From: Phreatobacter sp.
Lineage (GTDB): Bacteria > Pseudomonadota > Alphaproteobacteria > Rhizobiales > Phreatobacteraceae
Direction: 5' to 3'
Assembly: GCF_027532945.1 (NCBI RefSeq)
Contig: NZ_JAPZTZ010000009.1
Coordinates: 62,001 to 126,000, forward strand
Length of the DNA stretch: 64,000 nt
Part shown: positions 55,337 to 63,928 of the stretch, one piece after another
Layout of the letters: every line of letters begins with the position of its first letter
How positions within the stretch are numbered: position 1 is the stretch's first letter
Translations under genes and position numbers: made by a program
Notes under the pieces: generated by a model
The model's input: only the letters and a program-made list of their open reading frames with translations
What the model was told of the DNA's origin: nothing
Database searches by the model: none

Positions 55337-56227
55337 TCACCCCGGCCAGCGCGAGGCCTTGGACACCAGGAAGTCGCGGAACACCTGCACGCGGGCGACC
55401 GACTTCAGCTCCTCGGGATAGACGAACCAGGCGTCGAGAACAGGCATCTCCTCCTCGTCGAGGATCTGCACCAGCCCCGAGCCGTCCCGGATGAGATAGT
55501 CCGGCAGTACGGCGATGCCGATGCCGTTCTCCACCGCCGCCACCAGGCCGGAAATGTTGTTGATCGTCATGGCGAAGGAGCGCGGCGACATGCCGTTGCG
55601 GCCCGCCGTCGACAGCCAGGTGACGTTCTGCATGTAGTTCGGCGCACGCCCGCCGAAGGCGAGGATGCGGTGGCCATCGAGCTCGGCGGCGCTCTTCGGT
55701 GTGCCGTGCCGCTTCAGATAGTCCGACGAGGCGAAGGCGTGGAACTTGATCTGGAACAGCTTGCGCTGGATCAGGTCGGGCTGCACCGGCTGGCGCACGC
55801 GGATACCGACATCGGCCTCGCGCATCGACAGGTCGAGCTCCTCATCGGTGAGGATCATCTTGATCTGGATGTCGGGATAGAGGTCGAGGAACTCGCCGAG
55901 GCGCGGCGCCAGCCAGGCGGTGCCGAGGCCGACGGTCGTCGTCACCTTCAGCTCGCCGTTCGGGCGCTCCTTCGAATCGGTGAGCTTCACCTTGGCGCTC
56001 TCAAGCTTCATCAGCACGTCCTGCGCCGTGTGATAGAGAAGCTCGCCCTGCTCGGTGAGAACCAGACCGCGCGCGTGGCGGTGGAACAGCGGCACTTTCA
56101 GGTCCTGCTCCAGCGAGGAGACCTGTCGGGAGACCGCCGACTGGGACAGGCCCAGCGTGTCAGCCGCATGCGTGAAGCTGCCGGCTGCTGCGGCGGCGTG
56201 GAAAATCCTCAGCTTGTCCCAGTCCAT
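55337..56227 (-). CDS. lsrB: LysR-family regulator, LsrB/VtlR type
   Basis: A 296-residue LysR regulator. The winged HTH (about 1-60) reads MDWDKLRIFHAAAAAGSFTHAADTLGLSQSAVSRQ, the characteristic opening of rhizobial LsrB and Brucella VtlR, and the effector domain (95-296) continues the match. In relatives it controls small RNAs, envelope and oxidative-stress genes and is needed for host interaction. The position just downstream of trxB on the same strand is also conserved. The mature sequence contains no cysteine, so thiol-based sensing as reported for the S. meliloti protein is not possible here. The ATG giving MDWDKL is chosen over an upstream open extension. Confidence 0.88.
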   Translation of the reverse strand: MDWDKLRIFHAAAAAGSFTHAADTLGLSQSAVSRQVSSLEQDLKVPLFHRHARGLVLTEQGELLYHTAQDVLMKLESAKVKLTDSKERPNGELKVTTTVGLGTAWLAPRLGEFLDLYPDIQIKMILTDEELDLSMREADVGIRVRQPVQPDLIQRKLFQIKFHAFASSDYLKRHGTPKSAAELDGHRILAFGGRAPNYMQNVTWLSTAGRNGMSPRSFAMTINNISGLVAAVENGIGIAVLPDYLIRDGSGLVQILDEEEMPVLDAWFVYPEELKSVARVQVFRDFLVSKASRWPG

Positions 56228-56259
56228 TCTATCCCCCGGAGCCGGCTGCCTTGTGCGTC

Positions 56260-57222
56260 TTATTCTGCGGCTTGGCGGATCGTCGCGTGGTGGGCGAGGA
56301 ACCGTTCGGCTTCGAGCGCGGCCATGCATCCCATGCCGGCAGCGGTGACCGCCTGCCGGTAGATGTCGTCCGTCACGTCACCCGCGGCGAAGACGCCGGG
56401 AATGTCCGTGGCGGTGGAATCGGGGGCGGTCCACAGATAGCCCGAAGGCTTCTGGCGGAGCTGCCCCTCGAAGAGCGAAACCGCCGGCGCATGGCCGATG
56501 GCGATGAAGACACCGTCCACCGGCAAATCCCGCGTCTCGCCGGTCTTGATGTTGCGCAGTCGCGCGGCTGTCACGGCAGCCGGGTCGTCGCGGCCGAGGA
56601 TCTCGTCGAGTGTCGAATCCCAGACCACCTCGATCTTCGGATGGGCGAAGAGCCGGTCCTGCAGGATGCGCTCGGCCTTGAAGGAGTCCCGCCGGTGGAC
56701 GACGGTCACCTTGGCGGCGAAATTGGTGAGGAAGAGCGCTTCTTCGACGGCCGTGTTGCCGCCGCCGACCACCAGCACCTGCTTGTTGCGGTAGAAGAAT
56801 CCGTCGCAGGTGGCGCAGGCCGAGACGCCGAAGCCGCGGAACTTCTGCTCGGAGGGCAGGTCCAGCCACTTGGCCTGGGCGCCGGTGCAGATGATCAGCG
56901 CCTCGGTCTCATAGACAGCGCCGCTATCGCAGGTGAGCCGGAACGGCCGCTGCTTCAGGTCCACCGCGGAGACATGGTCATAGACGATGCGGGTGCCGAC
57001 ATGGGCCGCCTGCTTCTCCATCTGCTCCATGAGCCAGGGGCCCTGGATGACGTCGGCGAAGCCCGGATAGTTCTCGACGTCGGTGGTGATGGTGAGCTGG
57101 CCGCCCGGCTGGATGCCCTGGATCAGGACCGGCTTCAGCATGGCGCGGGCGGCGTAGATGGCTGCGGTGTAGCCGGCGGGACCCGAACCGATGATGACGA
57201 CGCGCTCGTGCTGAATGCCCAT
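56260..57222 (-). CDS. trxB: Thioredoxin reductase
   Basis: A 320-residue NADPH:thioredoxin oxidoreductase flavoprotein. FAD-binding GSGPAG is at 12-17, the redox-active pair is Cys136-Ala-Thr-Cys139 in SACATCDGFFY, NADPH-binding GGGNTA is at 153-158, and the second FAD motif is PGVFAAGDVTD near the C-terminus. All motifs are complete. The ATG giving MGIQHERVVIIGSG is the standard start. It lies 32 bases upstream of lsrB and is probably co-transcribed with it. Confidence 0.96.
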   Translation of the reverse strand: MGIQHERVVIIGSGPAGYTAAIYAARAMLKPVLIQGIQPGGQLTITTDVENYPGFADVIQGPWLMEQMEKQAAHVGTRIVYDHVSAVDLKQRPFRLTCDSGAVYETEALIICTGAQAKWLDLPSEQKFRGFGVSACATCDGFFYRNKQVLVVGGGNTAVEEALFLTNFAAKVTVVHRRDSFKAERILQDRLFAHPKIEVVWDSTLDEILGRDDPAAVTAARLRNIKTGETRDLPVDGVFIAIGHAPAVSLFEGQLRQKPSGYLWTAPDSTATDIPGVFAAGDVTDDIYRQAVTAAGMGCMAALEAERFLAHHATIRQAAE

Positions 57223-57371
57223 GATAGTCCGGCCGGGGAAAAGAGGGAGAAACCGCTCTCGGATGGCCGGTAATGTGAAGTAGCTATGCACGCCACGCAA
57301 GGCTGAATGGGCCTTGTTCCCCAGCCCTGCGACGAAAAGCGTTGATGGAATTCGTCAGATTTCTGAATGAG

Positions 57372-57413
57372 ACGCATCGCATGCCGATACGCAGGCCGCG
57401 ACATGCGATGCGT
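57372..57413 (-). terminator. Long inverted repeat downstream of the oxygenase gene
   Basis: Perfect 12-base arms ACGCATCGCATG and CATGCGATGCGT separated by 18 bases, nine bases past the stop of the minus-strand oxygenase and 150 bases before trxB. No T-run follows, so it may be a terminator, a processing stem or an operator for trxB. Confidence 0.45.
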
Positions 57414-57421
57414 GAAGACCC

Positions 57422-58060
57422 TCAGGCGGCCTTGCCGGTGATCATCCGGATGAACTTCTTGAACCGGCTGGAACGGGCGTGGCGGCCCTGCTCGTGATCG
57501 ACGACGGTCTGGCTGGTGACCCAGTTCATCTGGATGGCGCGGCGCTTGCCGGCAAAGGGCTCATGGCCGTGCCAGGACTTGTCCGAGCGCTTGAAGATCA
57601 ACAGCGTGCCGCCGTTCGGTGGGATCTCCGCGACATGGTCGTTGAGGTCGCTACCGCTGCGCAGGATGCGCAGGCGCCCGCCATCGGCGTCCCAGTCATC
57701 GTTCATGTAGAGCAGGACGGTGATGATCTTGGTCTCGGAATCCGCGTGGATCTTGCCGTCCGTGGCGCGGGTATAGCCACGCACGGTGTACATGGTCGGC
57801 CGGCCCGCCAGGTCGATGCGGAACTTGTCCTCGACGATTGTCCGGAACGGTTCCTGGTCGAGCTCATCCATCAGCGCCTTGAAGTCACCGCGGATGTCGA
57901 GGACCGAGGGCGGATGCGATCCGGGGCCCGGAACATCAGGATAATCCTTCAGGATGTCCTGCAGCCGGTCGGCCTTCACGAAATTCGGCACCACCACATA
58001 GTCGTAGGGGTCGGTCTGCAGGGGCGTCGACCGCAGGCGGTCGAGATCGATCAAGCTCAT
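57422..58060 (-). CDS. 2-oxoglutarate/Fe(II)-dependent oxygenase
   Basis: A 212-residue protein of the 2OG-FeII_Oxy_3 (prolyl-4-hydroxylase-like) family. The metal triad is the HxD in GKIHADSETK and the distal His in KSWHGHEPFAGKRRAIQMNW, where the Arg probably binds 2-oxoglutarate. The opening LQTDPYDYVVVPNFVKADRL is typical. Such enzymes hydroxylate peptides, sugars or small molecules; the substrate is unknown. The basic C-terminus (SSRFKKFIRMITGK) could bind membrane or nucleic acid. It is divergent from the Lrp-type regulator, which may control it. Confidence 0.82.
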   Translation of the reverse strand: MSLIDLDRLRSTPLQTDPYDYVVVPNFVKADRLQDILKDYPDVPGPGSHPPSVLDIRGDFKALMDELDQEPFRTIVEDKFRIDLAGRPTMYTVRGYTRATDGKIHADSETKIITVLLYMNDDWDADGGRLRILRSGSDLNDHVAEIPPNGGTLLIFKRSDKSWHGHEPFAGKRRAIQMNWVTSQTVVDHEQGRHARSSRFKKFIRMITGKAA

Positions 58061-58271
58061 GGCAAGCCTCTGAAAATCAGTCGTCGCAAAAAATGAGCGC
58101 GGATGATGGGCAACGCGCGGCGTCGGCAAAAGTCACAAGCCGCGCTGCGGCCCATCTTCGCAACCCCCGACACGTGAGGCAGGGTTGCGGCGAAATTTTG
58201 TTGCGGGGGCAGGGGGGCTGCGCTATCCGGCTGGTCAAGCCCCGCCGCTCGCCAAACCGGAGACGCGCCCC

Positions 58272-58751
58272 GTGAAGGCCCGCCTTGACGCCATCGACTG
58301 GAAGATCCTGAAGGAGCTCCAGGCCGACGGCCGGATGACCAACGTCGAGTTGGCAAGCCGTGTCGGCATTTCCGCGCCGCCGTGCCTCAGGCGCGTCAGG
58401 GCTCTCGAGGAGATGGGCATCATCCGCGGCTACCGCGCGTTGCTGGCCGCCGAGCGCCTCGGCTACGGCGTCACCGTCTTCGCCATGGTCCACCTTGCCA
58501 GCCAAGCCGAGGCTGACCTCAACGCCTTTTCCGAGAAGGTGCGACACTGGCCGGTCATCCGCGAATGCCACACGGTCTCCGGCGACTTCGACTTCGTGAT
58601 GAAATGCGTCGCCCCGGATCTCGCGAGCTTCCAGCATTTCGTCGGTGAACTGACGGCGACGCCGAACGTGCGCAATGTCCGCACGGTTCTCACCCTTGGC
58701 CAGGTCAAGGACGAGGCCGCGGTGCCGCTGAAGATCGCGCCGGCCGACTGA
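58272..58751 (+). CDS. Lrp/AsnC-family transcriptional regulator
   Basis: A 159-residue regulator with an N-terminal HTH (about 3-60, LDAIDWKILKELQADGRMTNVELASRVGISAPPCLRRVRALEEMGIIRGYRA) and an effector-binding RAM domain (70-150) ending in the typical DFDFVMKCVAPDLASFQHFV. The GTG start with GGAG upstream is chosen since the family begins a few residues before the LDAID motif; an open extension of 29 codons is not homologous. An AT-rich palindromic patch (CGAAATTTTG, 58191-58200) about 75 bases upstream may be its own binding site. Possible targets are the divergent oxygenase and itself. Confidence 0.87.
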   Translation: MKARLDAIDWKILKELQADGRMTNVELASRVGISAPPCLRRVRALEEMGIIRGYRALLAAERLGYGVTVFAMVHLASQAEADLNAFSEKVRHWPVIRECHTVSGDFDFVMKCVAPDLASFQHFVGELTATPNVRNVRTVLTLGQVKDEAAVPLKIAPAD

Positions 58752-58778
58752 CGGCCAGAACCCTGCAAAGCGGCCTGC

Positions 58779-59681
58779 ATGACCGACATTTTCACCACAG
58801 CCGCCCGCAGGTCCGACCTCACCGTGGGAGATGGGTCCCTGTCGGTCCTGCGCTGGGGACGGCAGGAGGGCGCGCCCGATCTCATTTTCCTGCACGCCAC
58901 CGGCTTCAACGCCCTGACCTATGATCCGTTGCTGGCGCCGCTGGCCGCGGATGCAGCGGTTGCCGCCATCGACCAGCGCGGCCACGGCCTCTCGACCGTG
59001 CCTGCCGATCCTGCCGGCCTGATCGACTGGTGGCCCTATGCGCGCGACATCATCGCGGTTCTCGATCACTGGGTGCCGGAAGGCGCGCCGCCGGTCGTGC
59101 TCGCCGGCCATTCCATGGGTGGCATGGTGTCGTTGCTCGCCGCCAGCCAGCGGCCAAAGGCGGTGAGGGGGATCGTTCTGCTCGATCCGGTCTTCATGCC
59201 GCCTGCCGTGCGCTTCGCCCTCTACACGCCCTGGGGACGGGCCCGGTCGCGCCGCTTCGGCCTCGCCGTCGGCGCCGCCAAGCGCCGCCCGGTCTTCCCG
59301 TCCAAGACGGAGGCGCTTGCCACCTACCGCACCCGCAAGGCTTTCTCGACCTGGAGCCCCGGCTTCCTCGATGCCTATGTGGAGGGCGGCTTCGTCGCCG
59401 ATCCCGAGGGTGTGCGCCTGGCCTGCGCCCCGGCCTGGGAATCCGCCACCTTCTCGGCCCAGCGCCACGCTTCCTGGCAGGCCCTCAAGCGCGTCCCCAT
59501 GCCGGTGCATCTTCTCGCGGCCGGCAGTGGCTCCACCGTTGTCGGTGGCGCGGCCAAGGTCATGCGGGTCGCCCCCCGCACCGTCGCCGAAACGCTTGAT
59601 GCGCAGACCACGCATTTCTTCCCGATGGAGCGTCCTGACCTGGTGCGCGAGCGAATTGCCGCCATGCTCGCGAAGTCGTGA
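58779..59681 (+). CDS. Alpha/beta-fold hydrolase
   Basis: A 300-residue hydrolase with the nucleophile elbow GHSMGG (about 112-117), oxyanion segment FLHATGFNA, acidic residue expected near LLAAGSGSTV, and a late His in TTHFFPMERP. The opening IDQRGHGLST is typical of esterases, lipases and haloalkane-dehalogenase-like enzymes. The substrate cannot be determined. It lies 27 bases after the Lrp-type gene on the same strand and may be co-transcribed. Confidence 0.82.
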   Translation: MTDIFTTAARRSDLTVGDGSLSVLRWGRQEGAPDLIFLHATGFNALTYDPLLAPLAADAAVAAIDQRGHGLSTVPADPAGLIDWWPYARDIIAVLDHWVPEGAPPVVLAGHSMGGMVSLLAASQRPKAVRGIVLLDPVFMPPAVRFALYTPWGRARSRRFGLAVGAAKRRPVFPSKTEALATYRTRKAFSTWSPGFLDAYVEGGFVADPEGVRLACAPAWESATFSAQRHASWQALKRVPMPVHLLAAGSGSTVVGGAAKVMRVAPRTVAETLDAQTTHFFPMERPDLVRERIAAMLAKS

Positions 59682-59818
59682 GCGCGATCAGCGGGACGTG
59701 ATTAGCCCGTTCAGGGTTTGGTGACCATAAGAGGGTATCGGCTTGTCGCAGTGCAGCAGAACGTCTGCCCGAATTTCCTGCCTCTCGCCCGCCCCTGTCG
59801 CTTTCACCAACGGCCTTC

Positions 59819-61015
59819 ATGTCCAGCCCGCTCGGCTTCGGTTCCTGGTTCTGGTTCGGCGCGTCGCCCGCGGGCGCCGTGCGCGTGGAGCGTGACCCGC
59901 GCGTCGACATCTTCCGCGGTCTCGCCTTGCTGGTCATCTTCATCGACCATGTGGCGGGCAATGTGCTGATCCGCCTGACACCGTCGTCGATGGGTTTCTC
60001 CGACGCAGCGGAGGCCTTCGTCCTGCTCGCCGGTTTCTCCGCCGCGCTTGCCTATGGCGGCGTCATGGATCGTCGCGGCTGGCTCACCGGCACGGCTCAG
60101 GTCGTGGCGCGGATCTGGAAGCTCTACCTCGCCCATCTTGGCCTCTTCGTCTTCACCGCGGTGGCGGTGGCCTTCATGGCCGTGCGCTTCGGCAACCCGC
60201 TCTACTATGAGCACGTGGCGATCCTGCCTTTCTTCCAGGACCCGGCGACGACGATCCTGCAGACGGTCGCCTTGCTCTTCCTGCCGAACTATCTCGACAT
60301 CCTGCCGCTCTACGTGCTGCTGCTGGCCATGCTGCCGCTGCTCTGGGTGCTTGCCCGCAAGGCGCCGGCGCTGGCCCTGGCGGTGTCGGTCGGCCTCTAT
60401 GCCGCAGCCTTGGAGTTCGGCTGGGCGCTGCCGAACCTGTCGACCGGCGGCAACTGGTTCTTCAACCCCTTCGCCTGGCAGCTGATCTTCACCATCGGCG
60501 TCGTCGCCGGCCACGCGCTGCTCAGCGGCGTTGCCCTGCCGCGCTCACCGGTCCTGACCCTCGTCGCCCTTGCCGTCGTCGCCTTCGGCCTCGTCAGCGC
60601 CGCGCCCTGGGCGGCCGTTCCGGGCTTTGAGGGCGTGGTCCTGCCCGACGAATGGCGCCTCGACCTCGACAAGACCAATCTGTCGATGTGGCGCCTCGCC
60701 CATGCCCTGTCGCTCGCCTATCTCGTCGCCGCGCACGTGCCGCGGGACGCCCGCTGGCTTCGCGCCGGTGCCGGCGCCTTGCTGGAACAGGCCGGCCGAC
60801 ACTCGCTGCCGCTCTTCTGCTCCGGCGTGATCCTGTCGCTGCTCGGCACCTTCGCCCTCACCGAGATCGGTCGCGGCTGGGCCATGCAGGTGGCTGTTAA
60901 TGTCGTCGGCATTGGCAGCTTGCTCCTGATGGCCAGTGTGCTTGAATGGTATCGCGGCGCCACGGCCAAGGCGCCCGCTCCGGCAACCACGGCAGGCGAG
61001 GTGAAGACCGCGTGA
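59819..61015 (+). CDS. opgC: OpgC-domain membrane protein
   Basis: A 398-residue inner-membrane protein with about ten hydrophobic segments, matching the OpgC family (acyltransferase-3-like). Characterised OpgC adds succinyl groups to periplasmic glucans. Typical elements are RDPRVDIFRGLALLVIFIDHVAGN at the start, GFSDAAEAFVLLAGFSAALAYG and a C-terminal half with HSLPLFCSGVILSLLG. Its stop overlaps the start of an SGNH hydrolase gene, so the two are probably co-translated and may act on the same envelope polymer. Confidence 0.83.
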   Translation: MSSPLGFGSWFWFGASPAGAVRVERDPRVDIFRGLALLVIFIDHVAGNVLIRLTPSSMGFSDAAEAFVLLAGFSAALAYGGVMDRRGWLTGTAQVVARIWKLYLAHLGLFVFTAVAVAFMAVRFGNPLYYEHVAILPFFQDPATTILQTVALLFLPNYLDILPLYVLLLAMLPLLWVLARKAPALALAVSVGLYAAALEFGWALPNLSTGGNWFFNPFAWQLIFTIGVVAGHALLSGVALPRSPVLTLVALAVVAFGLVSAAPWAAVPGFEGVVLPDEWRLDLDKTNLSMWRLAHALSLAYLVAAHVPRDARWLRAGAGALLEQAGRHSLPLFCSGVILSLLGTFALTEIGRGWAMQVAVNVVGIGSLLLMASVLEWYRGATAKAPAPATTAGEVKTA

Positions 61016-61806
61016 GGATGATTGGAAGGCTAGTGCGGCTCTCCGCGTCGGGCCTCGTCCTCGCTGGTGCTGTCACCGCCGCCGGCGCCAGTGAACTGCG
61101 CGCCGACACAGCCTGTACGGTCGCACGCGAGATGCGCGGCTTTGGGGGAGACCTCAGTGCCTCCCGCGGCCTGATTGCCGATGGCGGCAAGCTGACCGTC
61201 GTGGCGCTCGGATCCTCCTCGACCTTCGGCGTCGGCTCCTCCTCCCAGGACCGCACCTATCCCGCCATCCTCCGCCAGGAGCTCGGGCGTCTTCTGCCGG
61301 GCCACCAGATCGACGTGGTCAATGCCGGCATTGCCGGCAATTCCGCCCACCAGATGTACCAGCGCATCGATGACGACGTGCTCGGCGAGGAGCCGAAGCT
61401 GGTCATCTGGCAGACCGGCGTTTTCGACGCGATCAACGATGTGGGGATCGACCGTTTTAAGCGCATCCTGCGCAAGGGCATCGCCAAGCTGCGCCAGGCC
61501 GGCGTGGACGTGGTGCTGATGGACCAGATCCCGCTGCCGCGCATGGAACGCTTCCCCAGCTACCCTGCCTATGTCGCGGCCCTCCACGAGGTCGCCGTCG
61601 AGACCGGCACGCCGGTCTTCCGTCGCAACGACATGGTGGCGATGCTCCTAGGCGAGGGGCGGCTGCGGCCCGAAGAGGTCTTGCCGGCCGAGGGTCAGCA
61701 GCACCAGGTCGATGCGAGCTATTACTGCATCGGTGTAAACCTCGCCCGCACGCTCGCCGAGAAGCTCTCGCCGCGGGCCGTTCCCGAGGTTGCCGTCACT
61801 CGCTGA
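61012..61806 (+). CDS. Exported SGNH/GDSL-type hydrolase
   Basis: A protein of about 264 residues with an N-terminal signal peptide (LVRLSASGLVLAGAVTAAGASE) and an SGNH-hydrolase fold. Block I is VVALGSSSTFGVGSSS, with Ser in place of the usual Asp of GDS; block II is NAGIAGNSAHQMYQRI; block III is VIWQTGVFDAIND. The catalytic His of the last block is probably in GQQHQVDASYYCIG. It likely removes acyl groups in the periplasm, complementing the OpgC-like acyltransferase immediately upstream. GTG 61012 overlaps that gene's stop; an ATG two codons later is an alternative. Confidence 0.8.
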   Translation: MRMIGRLVRLSASGLVLAGAVTAAGASELRADTACTVAREMRGFGGDLSASRGLIADGGKLTVVALGSSSTFGVGSSSQDRTYPAILRQELGRLLPGHQIDVVNAGIAGNSAHQMYQRIDDDVLGEEPKLVIWQTGVFDAINDVGIDRFKRILRKGIAKLRQAGVDVVLMDQIPLPRMERFPSYPAYVAALHEVAVETGTPVFRRNDMVAMLLGEGRLRPEEVLPAEGQQHQVDASYYCIGVNLARTLAEKLSPRAVPEVAVTR

Positions 61807-61813
61807 GCCGTCG

Positions 61814-63148
61814 TCACGCGACCGGCAAGGTCACCCTGACCGTAAAACCCTTCGGCTTGCGATCGGCGAAGCTGATCGTGCCCTCGTGCGCCTCGACCAC
61901 CGCGCGGGTGATCGACAGGCCGAGTCCGAAACCGTCGGCCTCGTTCATGTTCCGCGCCTCGTCGCCCCGCACGAAGGGCTGGAACATGGCCTCCCGCCGC
62001 TCAGCGGCAATGCCCGGACCCTCGTCGCTGATTTCCACCACCGCGCATTCGCCAACGCGGAACAACGCGATGGCGGCGGTCTCGCCATACTTGAGCGCGT
62101 TGTCGACGATGTTCGTGACCGCACGGTCGATGTCGAGGGCCCGGCCGCGAACGGCGAGGCGCCCGGTCTCGACCATGGTCACGGGCTTGCCGACATCCTG
62201 GTAGCGATCGGCGATCGTCTGCAGGAGGCTGTGCAGATCAAAGGTGGCTGACTGGCCCGTGCCGCGACCGTCGCGCAGATGACTGAGGGCGCTCTGGACC
62301 ATTGCGTCCATCTGGTCGAGATCGGCCAGCATCCGTGCCTTTTCCGGCGTGTCCTCCAGCATCTCGGCGCGCAGGCGCAGCCGGGTGATCGGCGTGCGCA
62401 GGTCGTGGCCGACGGCCGCGAGCGTACGCGTGCGGTCCTCCAAGAGCCGCGTGATGCGCTCCTGCATGCGGTTGATGGCCTTCGAGACGGTTCGGATCTC
62501 CCGCGGTCCTGTCTCCGGCAGCGGCGTATGCGTGTCACCGCTGCCGTAGGCTTCCACCGTTGTCTCCATGGCCCGAAGCGGGCGCAGGAGGAACAGCGCC
62601 GTCCACGTGCCGAGAAGACTGAGGATGAGCAGCAGGAAAATCGCGGTTCCGATCACCGCGCCGCCGAACCCGGGAGGCGCGCCAGGCGGTTGATCGAAGG
62701 GCAGGGTGACCGCCACGACCGTTCCGTCGCTGAGGGTAACGGGGATGCGGACGCGGCGCGGGTCGTCGCTTTGCTCGGGGTCGGCGACGACAAGATTGCC
62801 CCTGAGCAGGCGGCGCAGGTGCTGCGCCCGGGGATCCTGGGCGCGAGGCGACCCGCTCGTCTGTGCAAACGGATAGGTGAGGGTGAGGCCCGGCGAGGCC
62901 TGGGCCATCCGCGCGATGAGGGCGGCTCTCTCGGCGAGCGGCGCGGCATCTAGCATTTGTACAAAGCCGGCCACGCGGCCTGTTGTCTCGGCTGGATGCT
63001 CCGGGGGAGGGCCACGGCGGATCGACACCACGGTGATGTAGACCGCGGCATGGAGCAGCAGAACCGACATCACGACCAGCAAAGCGATCTGTGCCGCGAT
63101 CCGGTCGGGCAGCAGGCGCGTCCAGAACCGGCCGCCCTCGCGCGCCAT
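61814..63148 (-). CDS. EnvZ-type sensor histidine kinase
   Basis: A 444-residue membrane kinase. Membrane segments at about 18-42 and 163-187 bracket a periplasmic domain of about 120 residues. HAMP follows (LLRPLRAMETTVEAYGSGD), then the dimerisation domain with His248 in AAVGHDLRTPI and an ATPase domain with NIVDNALKYG, ISDEGPGI and GFGLGLSITRAVVEAHEG. ATG at 63148 overlaps the regulator stop by one base (TGATG); a GTG just before is an alternative. It pairs with the OmpR-type gene upstream. The signal is unknown. Confidence 0.9.
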   Translation of the reverse strand: MAREGGRFWTRLLPDRIAAQIALLVVMSVLLLHAAVYITVVSIRRGPPPEHPAETTGRVAGFVQMLDAAPLAERAALIARMAQASPGLTLTYPFAQTSGSPRAQDPRAQHLRRLLRGNLVVADPEQSDDPRRVRIPVTLSDGTVVAVTLPFDQPPGAPPGFGGAVIGTAIFLLLILSLLGTWTALFLLRPLRAMETTVEAYGSGDTHTPLPETGPREIRTVSKAINRMQERITRLLEDRTRTLAAVGHDLRTPITRLRLRAEMLEDTPEKARMLADLDQMDAMVQSALSHLRDGRGTGQSATFDLHSLLQTIADRYQDVGKPVTMVETGRLAVRGRALDIDRAVTNIVDNALKYGETAAIALFRVGECAVVEISDEGPGIAAERREAMFQPFVRGDEARNMNEADGFGLGLSITRAVVEAHEGTISFADRKPKGFTVRVTLPVA

Positions 63149-63867
63149 CACGACGCCTCGACGTCCGGGGTGAACATATAGCCGCCGGAGCGCACCGTCT
63201 TGATGAAGTCCGGCCGCTGCGGGTCGGCCTCGATCTTGCGCCTCAGGCGCACCACCAGGATGTCGATGCTGCGCTCATTCGGCCCGGCAGCGCGGCCCTG
63301 CGTCAGGTCGATCAGCTGGTCGCGGCTGAGCACCCGGCCGGGCCGCTGGCAGAGCACCCGCAGCAGGTCGAATTCGCCGTCGGTCACCGAGACGCGGGCG
63401 CCTGACGGGTCGGTGATGGTGCGTCGAAGCGCGTCAAGGGTCCAGCCGTGAAAGCGGAAGAGGTGGGCGGCATCCGCGGGCAGCGTGTCCACAGGCCCCG
63501 ATGTCCGGCGCATCACCGCACGCACCCGCGCCAGCAGCTCACGCGCGGCGAAGGGCTTCACCAGATAGTCGTCGGCGCCGATCTCCAGGCCGATCACCCG
63601 GTCGACCTCCTCCCCCTTGGCCGAGACCATGATGATGGGGATCTGTCGCTGCGCCCGCAGGCGGCGGCAGATGGACAATCCGTCCTCCTGCGGCAGCATC
63701 ACGTCGAGGATGACGAGGTCGATGCGGCTGTCGGCAAGGATCCGGTCCATCTCGCGACCGTCACTCGCGGTGGAGACGCGGAACTCGTTGGCCTTGAGCA
63801 GACGCGCCATGAGGGCGCGAATCTCGCGGTCGTCCTCGACGATCAGAATGTGCGGCTCGGTGGACAT
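63148..63867 (-). CDS. OmpR-type response regulator
   Basis: A 239-residue regulator with receiver (Asp55 in LVILDVMLPQ, Lys in YLVKPFA) and winged-helix DNA-binding domain (SVTDGEFDLLRVLCQRPGRVLSRDQLIDLTQG, KTVRSGGYMF). The ATG giving MSTEPHILIVEDD is standard; the upstream open extension covers the putative operator. Overlap with the kinase gene fixes the partner. Direct repeats GTTTC ten bases apart lie 47-61 bases before the start and could be its own binding site. Confidence 0.9.
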   Translation of the reverse strand: MSTEPHILIVEDDREIRALMARLLKANEFRVSTASDGREMDRILADSRIDLVILDVMLPQEDGLSICRRLRAQRQIPIIMVSAKGEEVDRVIGLEIGADDYLVKPFAARELLARVRAVMRRTSGPVDTLPADAAHLFRFHGWTLDALRRTITDPSGARVSVTDGEFDLLRVLCQRPGRVLSRDQLIDLTQGRAAGPNERSIDILVVRLRRKIEADPQRPDFIKTVRSGGYMFTPDVEAS

Positions 63868-63913
63868 GGGCCGAGGATTAGGGGAGGCGGGCGGTGCCGG
63901 GAAACGCAAATTT

Positions 63914-63928
63914 GTTTCCGTCTGTTTC
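63914..63928. promoter_or_regulatory. Direct GTTTC repeats upstream of the response-regulator gene
   Basis: GTTTC at 63914-63918 and again at 63924-63928, one helical turn apart. GAAAC lies at 63901-63905 and 63953-63957 on the same strand. Ten-base-spaced direct repeats are the usual site type for OmpR-family regulators, so autoregulation is plausible. Confidence 0.4.
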
